A stretch of DNA of 64,000 bases from Anodontia alba (lineage: Eukaryota; Mollusca; Bivalvia; Lucinida; Lucinidae). A program made the translations under genes and the position numbers. A model generated the notes under the pieces. It ran no database searches. It saw only the letters and a program-made list of their open reading frames with translations, and was not told where the DNA came from. Positions 53,001 to 62,160 of this stretch are shown in pieces; position 1 is the first letter of the stretch; each line of letters starts with the position of its first letter. The DNA is taken from the NCBI GenBank assembly GCA_964016985.1, contig OZ024834.1, forward strand, positions 86,299,723-86,363,722, given 5' to 3'.

Positions 53001-55088
53001 GTGCCTACTGTTTGTTAAGATAAAATATCATACAAATTCATTTCATTTAATACAAAAATTATATATAAACACTATACCAGTTATTTGTGATTGTATGTTT
53101 GTTATTTTAAAATTTAAGATGTGAGTTTATGATATATCGTTTTCTCAGACAGGTTCCCGACTGAGAATTCAACATTCTATGGGCAGCGCTATGGAAAAAT
53201 ATGTCTTTGGGCATATGCGGACAGCCATGGTCCAGATAAGCCTGCGCTCCAACATTTGTGCTCTGACTGAGAGCTTCACTGCCTGCTTATAGAATCATTA
53301 GGTATTGCAAAACATAACAAAGCATAGCAAAAATTCTGATCAGAATATATACAGTCGATATCTCGACTTCACTTATCTTGAATAACCGCTTATCTTGAAG
53401 TGAAAATCTGGTCCCTGTTTTAACATGGAAATCTAACAACAGGTAACATAATGTTGTGGAAAAGAGGAGAAATTGTTCCTAAGGACCAATTTCTCCTCCT
53501 TTCCACAATATTTTCAATCTATCTCTAACTTTAGGAGTCAAATTACATATTCATTTATGAAATATGGTTGTTCGATTTATTTTTTCCTCAATTCTGCAAA
53601 TCTGGCATGTTGCGGTTCGGATATCTCGAAGTATTTCAGAGTGTCCCTTGGACTTTGAGATAACGAGACTTGACTTATATGTATCACCGAAGGCTGATCT
53701 GGATTTTTACTGTTTCCATTTTAACGACACCAGTTCACATCTACGGTGAAGTATGCCTTTCCAAGTATATCACTAAATACATAGGTCTAGACGAGAGTGG
53801 ATAGCAGGTAAATATTTTTCTTATTTCTCCACAAAAACATATGTTGTGGGTACTCATCAGAAGTGCCTCACTGAGGCACTTCTAATGAGTATCCATAACA
53901 TATATTTTCATGGAGAAATAAGAAAAATATCAACATTTTTGGATTGAAAAAAGCGTCTTATCAAGAGCTACAAAATAAATATATATGTACCTTCTTTAAT
54001 AAGTGCCCAATTATTGATTTGAAAGAAGGCCTCCATGGCAGCCTCTTGTTCAGGTGTTACTCGTATTGTCATAAAACGTGTACTGCTGTCCTTTTCCTCC
54101 ATTTCAAGATGCTTCTCTGAAACAGAAACCAGAAACTGTATTTACACAAAACCTTTGTACAGATGTCACATGTTTGAGCATATGCAGACCCAGGGGTTCA
54201 TACATGTACATTTAGGACTGATCAAAATTCCCTGACATTTCCCTCACGTAAATTCAAATTTCTCTGACAATATCCGAGCTGTGAACTTTATGAATTTAGT
54301 AAGAAAGAAAAAAACATTGAGACCAAACATCCTAACTTCGTGAGGCTGACATGTCAAATTCTCTGACATTTCCCTGATTTTTTTAATTTTTTTTTTTTTG
54401 CAAAATTTCATTTTTCCCTGACACATCACAGAATTCCCTGACCTTGAAAAAAATTACATTTTCCTGACATTTCCCTGACGTGTTTGAACCCTGATCAAAG
54501 TAGCGATTAAATAAGGAACTATTTGCCCAGGGCTGTGGAAATACCATGCTCGACTTGTCCAACTTGTCTCAATTCCCCGAGAACAAGATATTTCAATTTA
54601 CTTGTTCTGGGACAAGGACTTCATAGCTCTAGCTAAGAAACGTATCCAGATTATTAGATTCATTTTTCTTATTTCTCTAAGAAAACATATGTTGTGTGTA
54701 CTCATTAGAAATCCTCAGTGAGGCACTTCTAAAAAGTACCCACAACACGTGTTCTCCATGAAATAAGAAAAATCGCTAATTTTCGGACCAGCAAATCTAG
54801 GTTGGACAAGTGGATTTTGAGTACCAAAGTTCAGTATGAACTTTCAATAATATTGTATGTACTGCAAACATTCCAACAAAAATGTGAAAAATGGAATAAA
54901 AAATAATTGCATATACATGTTTTATTACCTCCCTCAATAAGAGGCCAATCATTGACTTGAAAGAAAGTTCGGATAGCAATTTCCTGGTCCAATGAGACAG
55001 CAAGGGTTATCAGGATATTGTTGTCATCCAATGTCATCAATGCTGAACTGGAACCATCCTCCTCTTCTTGTACCTCCATAAAACCTTC
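45519..55088 (-). CDS. Eight-finger C2H2 zinc-finger protein, six visible exons, 5' end unresolved
   Basis: Exons in transcript order are 55,088-54,929; 54,116-53,991; 52,752-52,687; 51,476-51,364; 49,075-48,808; 47,059-45,519. All phases agree and give about 757 residues. The N-terminal third is acidic and Ser/Thr/Gln-rich and has two copies of an FFQ(V/I)N(D/N)W motif. Eight tandem CX2CX12HX3H fingers with TGEKP-type linkers follow, then a basic RPRPRPKKKK patch and a long acidic Gln/Val-rich tail typical of an activation domain. A nuclear DNA-binding regulator is inferred; the target is unknown. The first visible exon begins in phase 0, so at least one upstream exon with the start codon is missing. 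I do not recognise the orthologue. Confidence 0.88.
47090..47224. repeat. F3 MITE, decayed
   Basis: CCATAGATAAGAGG left; arms TTAGTATTCATTAGAAATGC and GCTTCCAATGAGCATCAAC. Confidence 0.55.
47226..47507 (-). repeat. S1 SINE lacking the head tip
   Basis: Complete tail and body; the B box GGGTTGAACCCGCGACC is intact, and the copy stops just before the A box. Confidence 0.8.
47757..47978. repeat. GATCAG hairpin and F1 right half
   Basis: GCAGACCCAGATCAGATGTC with its inverse at 47,768-47,822, then F1 sequence from 47,870 ending AGGATAAGGGTTAA. Confidence 0.65.
47980..48387. other. Intronic stretch without recognised feature
   Basis: No splice-bounded frame and no repeat ends recognised. Confidence 0.4.
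48388..48650 (-). repeat. S2 SINE
   Basis: GGGGTTTAATGACACGTCAA tail, AG-rich middle and GGACGCCCCAGTGACGTAAG near the 5' end. Confidence 0.75.
48808..49075 (-). CDS. Zinc-finger gene exon 5 (visible)
   Basis: The acceptor is ATTTACAG and the donor is a consensus GTAAGT. It opens in phase 0 with IADGAIDDISHIQV and carries Gln/Val-rich GQAQVLPQIVLGDGDG, ending RVTPRGT plus one base that makes the Met before KPGDK in the last exon. Confidence 0.8.
49145..49770. repeat. Hairpin element with F3b and SINE fragment inserted
   Basis: AATAAAATCTATAAA and its inverse at 49,166-49,228 flank a GATCAGATCGGATCATCCGA stem. The right outer sequence ATAG/TTTTATTTGACTTCACTG is split by F3b (49,472-49,736). 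A SINE-like piece with GGCTCGAACC lies at 49,270-49,440. Confidence 0.6.
49877..50160 (-). repeat. S2 SINE
   Basis: Begins GTTGGGGTTTAATGACACAT and runs to CACCCGACCACCCCA; near full length. Confidence 0.8.
50390..51190 (+). pseudogene. Broken 3' end of a LINE (non-LTR retrotransposon) reverse transcriptase ORF
   Basis: Frame fragments read CNGCKYWVHKECSG, DKLEVVASFCYLVDMLSPAG, YVSFKTHGRVYSSCVWSAML, LLARLGIEDLDLILKERR and a GRPKMTWKQLTERD end. This is the order of the C-terminal region of animal LINE ORF2 proteins (RTE/CR1-like). Stops at 50,781 and 51,018 and several shifts break it. The 5' part is missing, as in target-primed truncation, and the copy ends at a short GATGATGATG tract. It lies antisense inside the zinc-finger gene intron. 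Confidence 0.8.
51364..51476 (-). CDS. Zinc-finger gene exon 4 (visible)
   Basis: The acceptor is CATTTTTAG. The donor GTACGG at 51,363 is the only choice keeping frame with the next exon; a GTAAAT three bases after it would create a stop. It encodes an acidic stretch, DQTVAEIIDNAEETVVQE. Confidence 0.72.
51499..51571. repeat. Perfect GATCAG/GCGGCGTC hairpin in zinc-finger intron
   Basis: CAGATCAGACGCCGCAGAAT with GCGGCGTCTGATCAGGGTC; no family ends detected nearby. Confidence 0.7.
51703..52080. repeat. F8 MITE and decayed hairpin
   Basis: GGCATGCGCAGAAAGC, AGTCTGATCACGGTCTTCAC and TGCTCAACGGCACTTGATGC match F8; a CCTGATCAAAAGC/ATCTGAGTTGGGTCTACAC pair follows at 52,020-52,070. Confidence 0.6.
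52093..52306. repeat. F1 MITE
   Basis: TTAACCCTTGTTATGGTGAA left and ACAGGACAAGAGTTAA right; inner stem intact. Confidence 0.8.
52307..52686. other. Intronic stretch
   Basis: Only a small ATCATGACCGTAAT repeat at 52,384-52,420 is notable. Confidence 0.4.
52687..52752 (-). CDS. Zinc-finger gene exon 3 (visible), short
   Basis: The donor GTAAGT is strong and the acceptor (GAGGCAG) has a poor pyrimidine tract. It was chosen because it is the only nearby site giving an open frame in the required phase. It encodes FLSFVHFTVGEESDTIITN. The acceptor lies next to the end of a SINE (52,753-53,005), so this exon's start may have shifted. Confidence 0.55.
52753..53005 (-). repeat. S3 SINE, tRNA-derived
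   Basis: Reverse strand reads CACAGTGGCTCAGTTTGGTA (A box) and GTGGGTTTGATTCCCAGC (B box), spaced as in a tRNA. The body runs towards 52,760, directly against zinc-finger exon 3. Confidence 0.8.
53184..53350. repeat. F8 MITE, decayed
   Basis: ATATGTCTTTGGGCATATGC and TCCAGATAAGCCTGCGC; TAGAATCATTAGGTATTGCA downstream matches other F8 copies. Confidence 0.65.
53345..53700. repeat. F6 MITE, uninterrupted
   Basis: ATATCTCGACTTCACTTATC left, GAGATAACGAGACTTGACT right; centre GAGGAGAAATTGTTCC with its inverse. Confidence 0.75.
53805..53972. repeat. F3 MITE, 18 bp downstream of zinc-finger exon 2
   Basis: Stem of about 50 bp centred on GTGCCTCACTGAGGCAC; right end CTTATCAAGAGCTA. Confidence 0.8.
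53991..54116 (-). CDS. Zinc-finger gene exon 2 (visible): second FFQ motif
   Basis: The acceptor is CTGTTTCAG and the donor GTACAT (weak), phase 1 to phase 1, 41 full codons. IRVTPEQEAAMEAFFQINNW is clearly homologous to the end of the preceding exon, so the pair looks like an exon duplication. Confidence 0.8.
54631..54790. repeat. F3 MITE
   Basis: CATAGCTCTAGCTAAGAAAC left; AACATATGTTGTGTGTACTC arm with a decayed partner. Confidence 0.65.
54929..55088 (-). CDS. Zinc-finger gene exon 1 (visible): first FFQ motif
   Basis: The acceptor TTTTCCAG precedes GAAGG; the donor is GTAATA. It is a phase 0 start with 53 codons plus one base. It encodes EGFMEVQEEEDGSSS, then LAVSLDQEIAIRTFFQVNDW. The internal Met at residue 4 could start translation if no coding exon lies upstream. 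Confidence 0.8.
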
Positions 55089-55107
55089 CTGGAAAACACA
55101 ATGTTTG

Positions 55108-55438
55108 TTAACCCTGGTCCTCCTGAACCCAGACATGCACTGCCTTTGCAAACAGTGTAGATCCAGATCAGTTGGCTTCTCCAGAAGCCAACTGATCTGG
55201 ATCTGCACTGTTTGTCATTAAGTGTGAATTTGCATCAAAATCCTAGATCAAGTAATCTGATTGGCTGGAAATTAGAAGAGGGCGTGGCATCTTAATTTAT
55301 TCATCCTCCCCATAGCTCCAGATAAGGTGCTTTTTTTCTTATTTCTTTACAAAAACATATGGTGTGGTACTCATTAAAAGCCCCTGTGAGGAACTAATGA
55401 AAATATTATGTGGATACCTCCTCTTATCTGGAGCTACA
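55108..55438. repeat. F1 fused to F3
   Basis: F1 (55,108-55,308) has TTAACCCTGGTCCTCCTGAA left but its right end is lost at CATCCTCCC. F3 (55,311-55,438) starts there with CATAGCTCCAGATAAGG and ends CTTATCTGGAGCTA. Confidence 0.75.
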
Positions 55439-55477
55439 CTGTATGCTCCCAGTCACGAACCTTCTTTGATTGATAGT

Positions 55478-55758
55478 TGGAGTTTAACGACAGGTCAACC
55501 CTTGTGGGTCATTTTGTATCGTCTCCCAGAGAAAGGAAGAAAAGAGGTAGAAGAGGCAGTAGAAGAGATGAAAGAGAGGGACAGGGAAGAAAGAGGAACA
55601 GGAATGAAAGTGAAGAAACAGAATAAATAAAAACATTCCCCCTCTACCCTTACCTGCTACAAGGATAGCAGGCCTTGCCCAACTGTAAGCCAATATCAGT
55701 TGGATGCCCTGATGATGTAAGATACCCGACACCTTTGCACCACCAGGCCACCCCATGA
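55478..55758 (-). repeat. S2 SINE
   Basis: GGAGTTTAACGACAGGTCAA tail to CACCAGGCCACCCCATG head; near full length. Confidence 0.8.
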
Positions 55759-56210
55759 ATCTACTTTTGAATAGTAAATTCTATGGGGGTGTATTTGGCA
55801 TGTCACAAACCCAACACTTACTCAGCACTGCAGAAGAACTAAAAAATTCACTACCCTGACCACTAGTCCCGACTACCCCCACCCATCCCCTTGGGTAGTT
55901 AGGCAGCAATTACAAACGACTGGTGCATTACCCTTGGCACCTATGTGAATAAATTCAGGTTAAATAGCTGAGTTGAACATTTTACAGCTGAACCTATGGT
56001 GAAGATTTGGTACCAGACAAACAGAATTAAACCCATGGTAGTTTTTACTACTGACGATTCTGTGGTGATAGTTCTTGTTTTGTTTCTTCTTTGTGGGGCA
56101 TTCTGGCTGCTCACAGATTTTTTTAGTGTTTAACCATTTTTAATGCCTTGATGTAGCGTTTGGTGGGTCTTGTTTGGCATGATGATCAACTCACTGGGGA
56201 AAAGGGCATT
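55759..56210. other. Stretch without recognised feature
   Basis: Mixed composition; no supported exon although the zinc-finger 5' exon could lie in this interval. Confidence 0.35.
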
Positions 56211-56461
56211 GGGCCCAGTTGTTCAAAGCATCATTAGCTTAACGAGCTTGTTAGTGGTCAAAATGTTTACTGCTCTAGTTAGTACAATATTTAATTCACA
56301 AGTGTTTTTGCTGAAAAAATGTGAGTAGCTTTTGCAAATGCAAAAGCTACTCACATTTTTTTTTCAGCAAAAATATTAGATATATGCCATATTTAATGAC
56401 CAAAGTTTTAAAGATATGTTGACTAACAAGTAATGACATCATTAGTTTTGAACAACTGGGC
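56211..56461. repeat. F5 MITE, complete
   Basis: GGGCCCAGTTGTTCAAAGC and GTTTTGAACAACTGGGC ends; perfect TGTGAGTAGCTTTTGCA arms. Confidence 0.85.
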
Positions 56462-56779
56462 ACTGGTTGCTATGCTTTTCATTGTTTTAAAGTGTATGTA
56501 CTGTTGGTCACAGTTAGTTTTAGGCTCCCCTTGGGCTTCACAGGTAGGCTTTGTTCCACGCTGGCAACAGAGGCTACAACAAGGATACATAGGCTACTAT
56601 TTTTTTTGTTGTTTTTTTTTTTGACACTTAATCTTCAGTTCAAATTTGCAGAACTTTTTATTTTTCACCAGCTACAAGTATAGGAACTCCATACAAGAAG
56701 GGATGACGGGATATCCAATGGCATTTTTTTATGTCATTTTTTCGAATCAATTCCAGTTAGTGTAATCACTGTATTAAAT

Positions 56780-57285
56780 GAGCCAGCGCAAAACAAAATC
56801 TACACAAAAACTTGTGAGATCTGTGAAAACCCAGATCATTCTCTCATCTGTGCTGATCATGTGTGCCTTCTACAGCCTCCAGACTATCCAAAGACAGATA
56901 CTTTTTTGATTGATTGTGTTGGGATGTAATGACAAATCAACCTGTGTGGGTCATTTTGTGTCGTCTCCCAAAGAAAGGGAAGAGAGAAAGGAGAGGAGAT
57001 GAAAAAAATGGGAGAAAGGAAAATGAATGACAGTGAAGAAACATCAGAAATAAAAACATTCCGCCTCTACCTGCTGCAAGGATAACAGTTCTTGCCTAAC
57101 TGTAAGCCAGTATCAGTTGGATGCCCTGGTGACGCAAGATACACACCTTTGCCTTACCCAACCAAACCCTCAAAGATTGATACACTAGAACCCTTGCCAT
57201 ACTGGGTGGATATACAGACTGATCTGAGTCTTTGGTGGTTACACAGGTCTTATTGTAGTGATAGGTTTTGTCATGCGCTGGCTCA
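56780..57285. repeat. F7 MITE containing a SINE
   Basis: ATGAGCCAGCGCAAAACAAA left and TTTTGTCATGCGCTGGCTCA right; the same middle (CTACAGCCTC, GAACCCTTGC) is uninterrupted at 62,344-62,602. Confidence 0.8.
56902..57170 (-). repeat. S2 SINE inserted in F7
   Basis: Flanked by CAAAGACAGATAC (56,889-56,901) and CAAAGATTGATAC (57,171-57,183), a 13-bp duplication with two changes. Confidence 0.85.
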
Positions 57286-57409
57286 GATCTCACTGTGTTG
57301 ATTATTCTGCTCATGATGGGATCTTTGAGAGGTGTTTCTCCTGAGATTTTTCTATTGTATTGTTTTGTTTTTTTTTTGGCAGAAGTCTCATGATAAAAAA
57401 AAAAAAAAA

Positions 57410-58130
57410 AATCCTTGAATACAATGGGAAGGTCATTTGAAAAGAGGATACAAATTCACCATGCAATGCCAAATATCAGCCAGTTTTGCAAGACTGTGAC
57501 TTCTGTCCACACATTTTACACGCTTTTGCTGGAACGATTTATGCCGGGCAAACATTTTAGTCTGGCAAATGACCTTGAATATTGGATAATATCAATTTCC
57601 ACACTGAATTCGCTACAAAACTTCACAAATTCAGTTTGACAAAGTGAAAGTAGACCTCATTCGGACAATCGTCACTTTTCGCAGAGTTCTGTCAAAAATA
57701 AAGATATTCCAAAGTTGGCAGCGCAACGGAATACCTCTAACCTCACCCATTAGATGCAGACGAAACCTCGAAGGAACGTAAAGAAGTCAAAAAAACAGGG
57801 ATTGAGACAGTTATTTCACCTCGAAAAATTTACCAAATGCTTACAAAAGAATGATTATCTTTAAAACAACTTCACACTTCAATGTTTCTTGCTTTTCTGG
57901 TCCGTCAAACCAAAATGGCTACAACTGAAATGTTTCACGCGGATAATGCGCATGCGGACTACCTCGGGATTTCTCGTTATATCCCGTGTTGTTGGGAATT
58001 CACGCGGTATAATCAATCCCCAGGTTACTCTGTGATAAACAAAACGAAAGCAGTTCGGTTTTTAAAAATAATGTCTTTCCCAGGCCTTAACCCCTAAGGA
58101 ATACTGGGTCTACATCCTGCCAGTCTAATT
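57410..58130 (-). promoter_or_regulatory. Candidate promoter or 5' region of the zinc-finger gene
   Basis: Repeat-poor and with more CpG than its surroundings; it has CAAAATGGCTAC (YY1-like) at 57,910. On the - strand ATG GGT GAG|GTTAGA at 57,750-57,740 would give a phase 0 mini-exon (MGE) fitting the first visible exon, but this is only a guess. Confidence 0.25.
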
Positions 58131-58205
58131 AGAACTAACGTGCTTCACAAGGTGCATCGGGCCCGTGATATTTGTTTTTGTTTCAAATTAACGATATACA
58201 TGTAG

Positions 58206-58500
58206 GCCATCCTCTCTCCACTCGAGGGGATTGGGTGTAGGGTGGGGTGGGGTGGGGTGGAGTGAGGGTACGGGTCTCCATCCAACCCCTCGTAACGGTG
58301 AAGCAAAAAAATGCAACATATCCATCACGTCCCTGTCACACATAGCCAATAGCTGCTTGTGTGGATTTTATTTTCACATATAATATAGATCTAGATCTGT
58401 GAGCCCAATGCAATAGTCCTCCTGGGGTGTATGTGTTGGTGGGTTCGGTGGTGGTGGTGGGGTTGGGGGGTAGGGAGGTGAAGGTGGTAACTTCCAATAC
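58206..58500 (+). repeat. G-rich tracts
   Basis: Four GGGGTGGGGT-type runs at 58,218-58,262 and GGTGGTGGTGGGGTTGGGG at 58,445-58,475 fit quadruplex-forming spacing. Confidence 0.7.
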
Positions 58501-58549
58501 ATGGCATAGTACAGATGTGCGTGCCGAAGGTCCCCTTATTCCCCGCTGC

Positions 58550-58870
58550 CAGGTATATGATTAGCCCCCTTTTTCAACAAAAAGTATATGACTGGCCCGA
58601 TTTGTCTGGATTAGTATATGAAAGGCCCCACTTTTTCTGACATTCCAGTATATGCACATATTTTTCACTCAGATATTTTTTAGGCTGCTTGTTCTCATGG
58701 TATTCAATGAATTGATTGCAATATTTGTCTAACTACCAGCAATAAATGGGTAGAAAACCCAACAGGCAGTATATGAAGCGGTCAACATTTCAGATGATCT
58801 AGTATATGAATGGGTCATTTTTTCCAAAGGCCAGGTATATGAATGGGGTAGGTTTCGAAATACTGGCTCG
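58550..58870 (+). repeat. Irregularly spaced AGTATATGA motif, seven copies
   Basis: GTATATGA followed by a GGCCC/GGGTC-like word recurs at about 58,552, 58,583, 58,613, 58,646, 58,768, 58,801 and 58,832. No ORF crosses it. Confidence 0.6.
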
Positions 58871-59164
58871 CACACCCGTACCAAAATTATCCCCAAGTTA
58901 CACCCCCCTCCTCGAGCAATAGCCCCAAAGGAACAGAAATGGTATGATAATATCTACACTATATTGAAGTACGAAGTGACGTTATACTGCCTCCACATAA
59001 GCGCTTAACGATATCTGCCGTGATCACAAATATTCCGAAGTAGGGACCCATTGAAAAAGCCAGAGAAAATAGCTGACTTGGTTTTATTGCGTCTGTTCTT
59101 GAGGAATAATGAATATTGCAATAGCGCTAACACCCCTAGTAGCTTTGAGTCATTTTGTTGTACA

Positions 59165-59640
59165 GTAGGCATAAATGAATTCCGCGAAGCGAAAGTGTGA
59201 CTTCGGGTCAGGTACGGATAGCGAAGACACAGTCCCGTATGAGACTTTGCGCATGTACAGGATGATATGAATCCGCACATTTTGCGCATGGGGGAGTGGT
59301 CGGGTGGTGCGAAGGTGCTGTGTATCTTACATCACTGGGGCGTCCAACTGATATTGGCTTACAGTTGGGCAAGGCCTGCTATCCTTGTAGTGGGTAAGGG
59401 TAGAGGGGGAATGTTTTTATTTCTTCTGTTTCTTCACTTTCATTCCTGTTCCTCTTTCTTCCCTGTCCCTCTCTTTCATCTCCTCTACTCTCTCTTCTAT
59501 CTCTTTTCTCCCTTTCTCTGGGAGACGACACAAAATGACCCTCAAGGGTTGACGTGTCGTTAAACCCCAACACAATCAATCATTTTGCGCATGCTCGAAG
59601 GTACTGTTTCGCTTGACGCGGCCTAAATGGTTTAATGTTC
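59165..59640. repeat. F8 MITE split by a SINE
   Basis: GACTTTGCGCATG and TTTTGCGCATGCTCG flank the insertion; the remainder matches F8 at 63,361-63,601. Confidence 0.75.
59291..59581 (+). repeat. S2 SINE, longest copy, perfect 12-bp duplication
   Basis: ATTTTGCGCATG flanks it at 59,279-59,290 and 59,582-59,593. The tail ends CAACACAATCAATC. It is about 98% identical by eye to the 21,433 copy over their overlap. Confidence 0.9.
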
Positions 59641-59699
59641 ACTGGACATTTCTACGAGAGGCGATTCTAATAAGTAGCCTACACACAACAGACATTTTC

Positions 59700-60540
59700 A
59701 TAAAATAAGAAAATTTTCCCTGAAGTATTCCTAATTTTTTTTATCTTGAGCTATCGGAAGAATTTCCTAGGGACTCAAAAACGAGCCATCGATGTTCGAG
59801 TCATTGAAGTTTTACAGTCCTGAGGAAGACGCACAGGAAATGTCTGAATCACAAAACACGTCCCTCCCGAGGGACTGAAAGTAGAACAAACATCGGCAAA
59901 ACAAACATCACATATGAAACCACCGACGCAGCAACAAGGAAGAACGGCATTGGAACGGACAGTGGAAAACTATGATCCAACTCCAAGAACTCGAACATCT
60001 TTGAGACCATGTACAATTTGTTCTAGACGCCACTAAGGGTTAATCATAACCCCAGGTCAGGGGACAAATGGATATAATTTAATGATGTCTTTTCGATCTT
60101 TTATATTGATGGTAGGTTCAGTGTAATCATTAGAATCGCCTCGATGAGGCGCTTCTAATGAGTATATTCAACATAGATTTCATGATAAAATAATAAAAAA
60201 TCCTTAAATATCCATAAGTATTTGCTTTCTTGGGCTATCGAGAATTTCCTAGGGACTAAAAAACGAGTTCGAATTAGCCGTGGTAATCGAGCAATCGGTG
60301 TTCGAGTCATTGAGGTTTTACTGTATTCTGAAAACTTTTGAATAGTTTGATAGAATTTTTGCACTTTTGGAACGCATTTCCTGAGTGGCTGCACTTTCAT
60401 TGAATTTTACTTGGTCATGGATTCCTCAATGTAGGAACGCTTCCTCGAAAATATGACGAACCGCAACAGAAGTACCGTGCCGCACTGGAATGGACAATAG
60501 CAAGATTTTCACGGGAGTCTTAAGCCGACTGAATTTTCCT
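59700..60540. other. Repeat-derived stretch with F3 hairpin
   Basis: An F3 hairpin at 60,118-60,185 (AGAATCGCCTCGATGAGGCG). CGAGTCATTGAAGTTTTAC and CGAGTCATTGAGGTTTTAC occur at 59,798 and 60,303, a duplicated module around it. Confidence 0.55.
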
Positions 60541-60725
60541 GCATTGTTTTGAATGGGAGACAACTTTTGTGGCTTCATGTTTGTTTTCCTGTGCAACAAG
60601 TCCTTCTAAAATTTGGTCTATTCTAAAAGGAAAGAATTTGCTCCCTAGGAGCAAATTCTTTCCTTGTAGAGTAGACCCCTTTTTCAGAAGGGCGGCAAAT
60701 ATTTTGACAGAGTTGCGTCCCTTAC
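60540..60725. repeat. F12 MITE, single-unit form
   Basis: GGGAGACAACTTTTGTGGC left; stem GAATTTGCTCCCTAGGAGCA at 60,636-60,660. Confidence 0.8.
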
Positions 60726-60794
60726 TATTCCCTTTATACCTGGGCTTATAAGTGCTCAACTCAAATATATGGAGATATATCTTGTCTTAGATTT

Positions 60795-61210
60795 TTAACG
60801 TAGCCGGGCAACAGTCACACAGAGGTTACGCCAAGGAGATACATCAACCAGTCCATCAGATTTTTAACGTAGCCGGGCAACAGAGTCACATAGGGGCTAC
60901 GCCTGGTGATACATTGTTGTTGTGCAGATTTTTAACGCTACCAGGCACCCGAGGCACATAGAGGCAGCGGCAATTGTTATGTACATGTAGTTGTACGGCC
61001 CTGCTTTCATTGATCACCCATGTACACTTGGTGCCGCTGTCAGTCACTAAGCGCCGCCCTGTCCACTTTATACTCAACCCAGGGCGCATCGAGTGTGAAC
61101 TAGACGTACTAATGGTCTGAACACTGTCTCGACCCGAGCGGGATTCGAACCCACGATATCACGCATGCAAGTCGAGTGCGCTAACCACTAGGCCACCCAG
61201 CCCACTTCTG
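60795..61210 (-). repeat. S4 SINE with three tail modules
   Basis: Reverse strand has TGGCCTAGTGGTTAGCGC (A box) and GTGGGTTCGAATCCCGC (B box) at 61,137-61,200. The body follows to 60,926. AGATTTTTAACG(C)TA-CC tail modules stand at 60,926, 60,858 and 60,795. Confidence 0.8.
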
Positions 61211-61345
61211 GTGAGACAGAATAGAATAGAATAGAATTTTATTTACTGCACAACTGTACCCTGTAAGGGTTAAAGTCAAGCAAATACAAACATGACATAA
61301 TACATTATACAATGACATAAAAGTAATTATATCATGACTTGACTT

Positions 61346-61675
61346 CAGATTTTTAACGCTACCAGGCAACTGAGTCACAGAGAGGCAGCGCCTTGGTGAT
61401 AATTGTTATTGTTGTGCGATTTTTAACGCTACCAGGCACCGGAGGCACATGGAGGCAGCGGCGATTGTTATGTACATGTATTTGTTCAGCCTTGCTTTCA
61501 TTGATCACTCATGCACACTTGGTGCCGCTGTTTGTCACCAAGCACCGCCCTGTCCACTTTACACTCAACCCAGGGCACGTCGAGTATGAGCTAAGCATAC
61601 TAATGGTCTGAACATTGTCTCGACCCGAGCGGGATTCGAACTCACGATATCCCGCTTGGCCATCCAGATGCATAC
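61346..61675 (-). repeat. S4 SINE, head damaged, two tail modules
   Basis: B box GTGAGTTCGAATCCCGC is present at 61,628-61,645, but the A box is reduced. Tail modules occur at 61,418 and 61,346. Confidence 0.75.
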
Positions 61676-61886
61676 GAACTCTCCTAACATATATGGAGGA
61701 ATTGCTCTTAAAAGTCATTCCTTTTAGAATTAGATTTAAAACTATTTTAAAATGATAAGGAAATATATAAACTTTCTTTCACCGAAATAACTTTATGTTA
61801 TTGTCGTGAAGCTTACCAACGTACGAGCAATGTGGCAATTTCAAATGTAATGTTTAATTGATATTTTTTTGTAACAGCTTGTATGC

Positions 61887-62160
61887 TCTAAACGCTTTCA
61901 ATGCTGAGTAAAAAATTTAGCAGGTGACAATTTGACACATTGTTTTCCATTTTCCCCAGAAAATAGGGTTTAACTTTTCAAGGAAATCGTCTCCTTCCCT
62001 CAGGAGACGATTTGCATAAAATGTTAAATCTTTTTTTTTCTGGGAAATCCTATTTTCTTGGGAAATATGAAAAACAAAACAAAAACAAAACAGTAACAAA
62101 AAACACAAATAAAAACAATTTGCCGACGGCTAAATGTAACGAGACTGACAGAGCTAATGG
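61887..62160. repeat. F4 MITE
   Basis: AACGCTTTCAATGCTGAGTA left; stem GAAATCGTCTCCTTCCCTCA with its inverse. Confidence 0.7.

Noticed and set aside
52905..53005. Possible tRNA gene on the minus strand
   Set aside because: Same reasoning: S3 SINE body continues downstream and the acceptor stem is not closed.
57882..58097. 71-codon ORF on + with a reasonable start context (CAAAATGGCT)
   Set aside because: No recognisable domain; the ATG context coincides with a YY1-like site in a possible promoter. Could be reconsidered with RNA data.
61127..61205. Possible tRNA gene on the minus strand
   Set aside because: A and B boxes are present, but it is followed by the S4 body and has no folded acceptor stem partner, so it is a SINE head.
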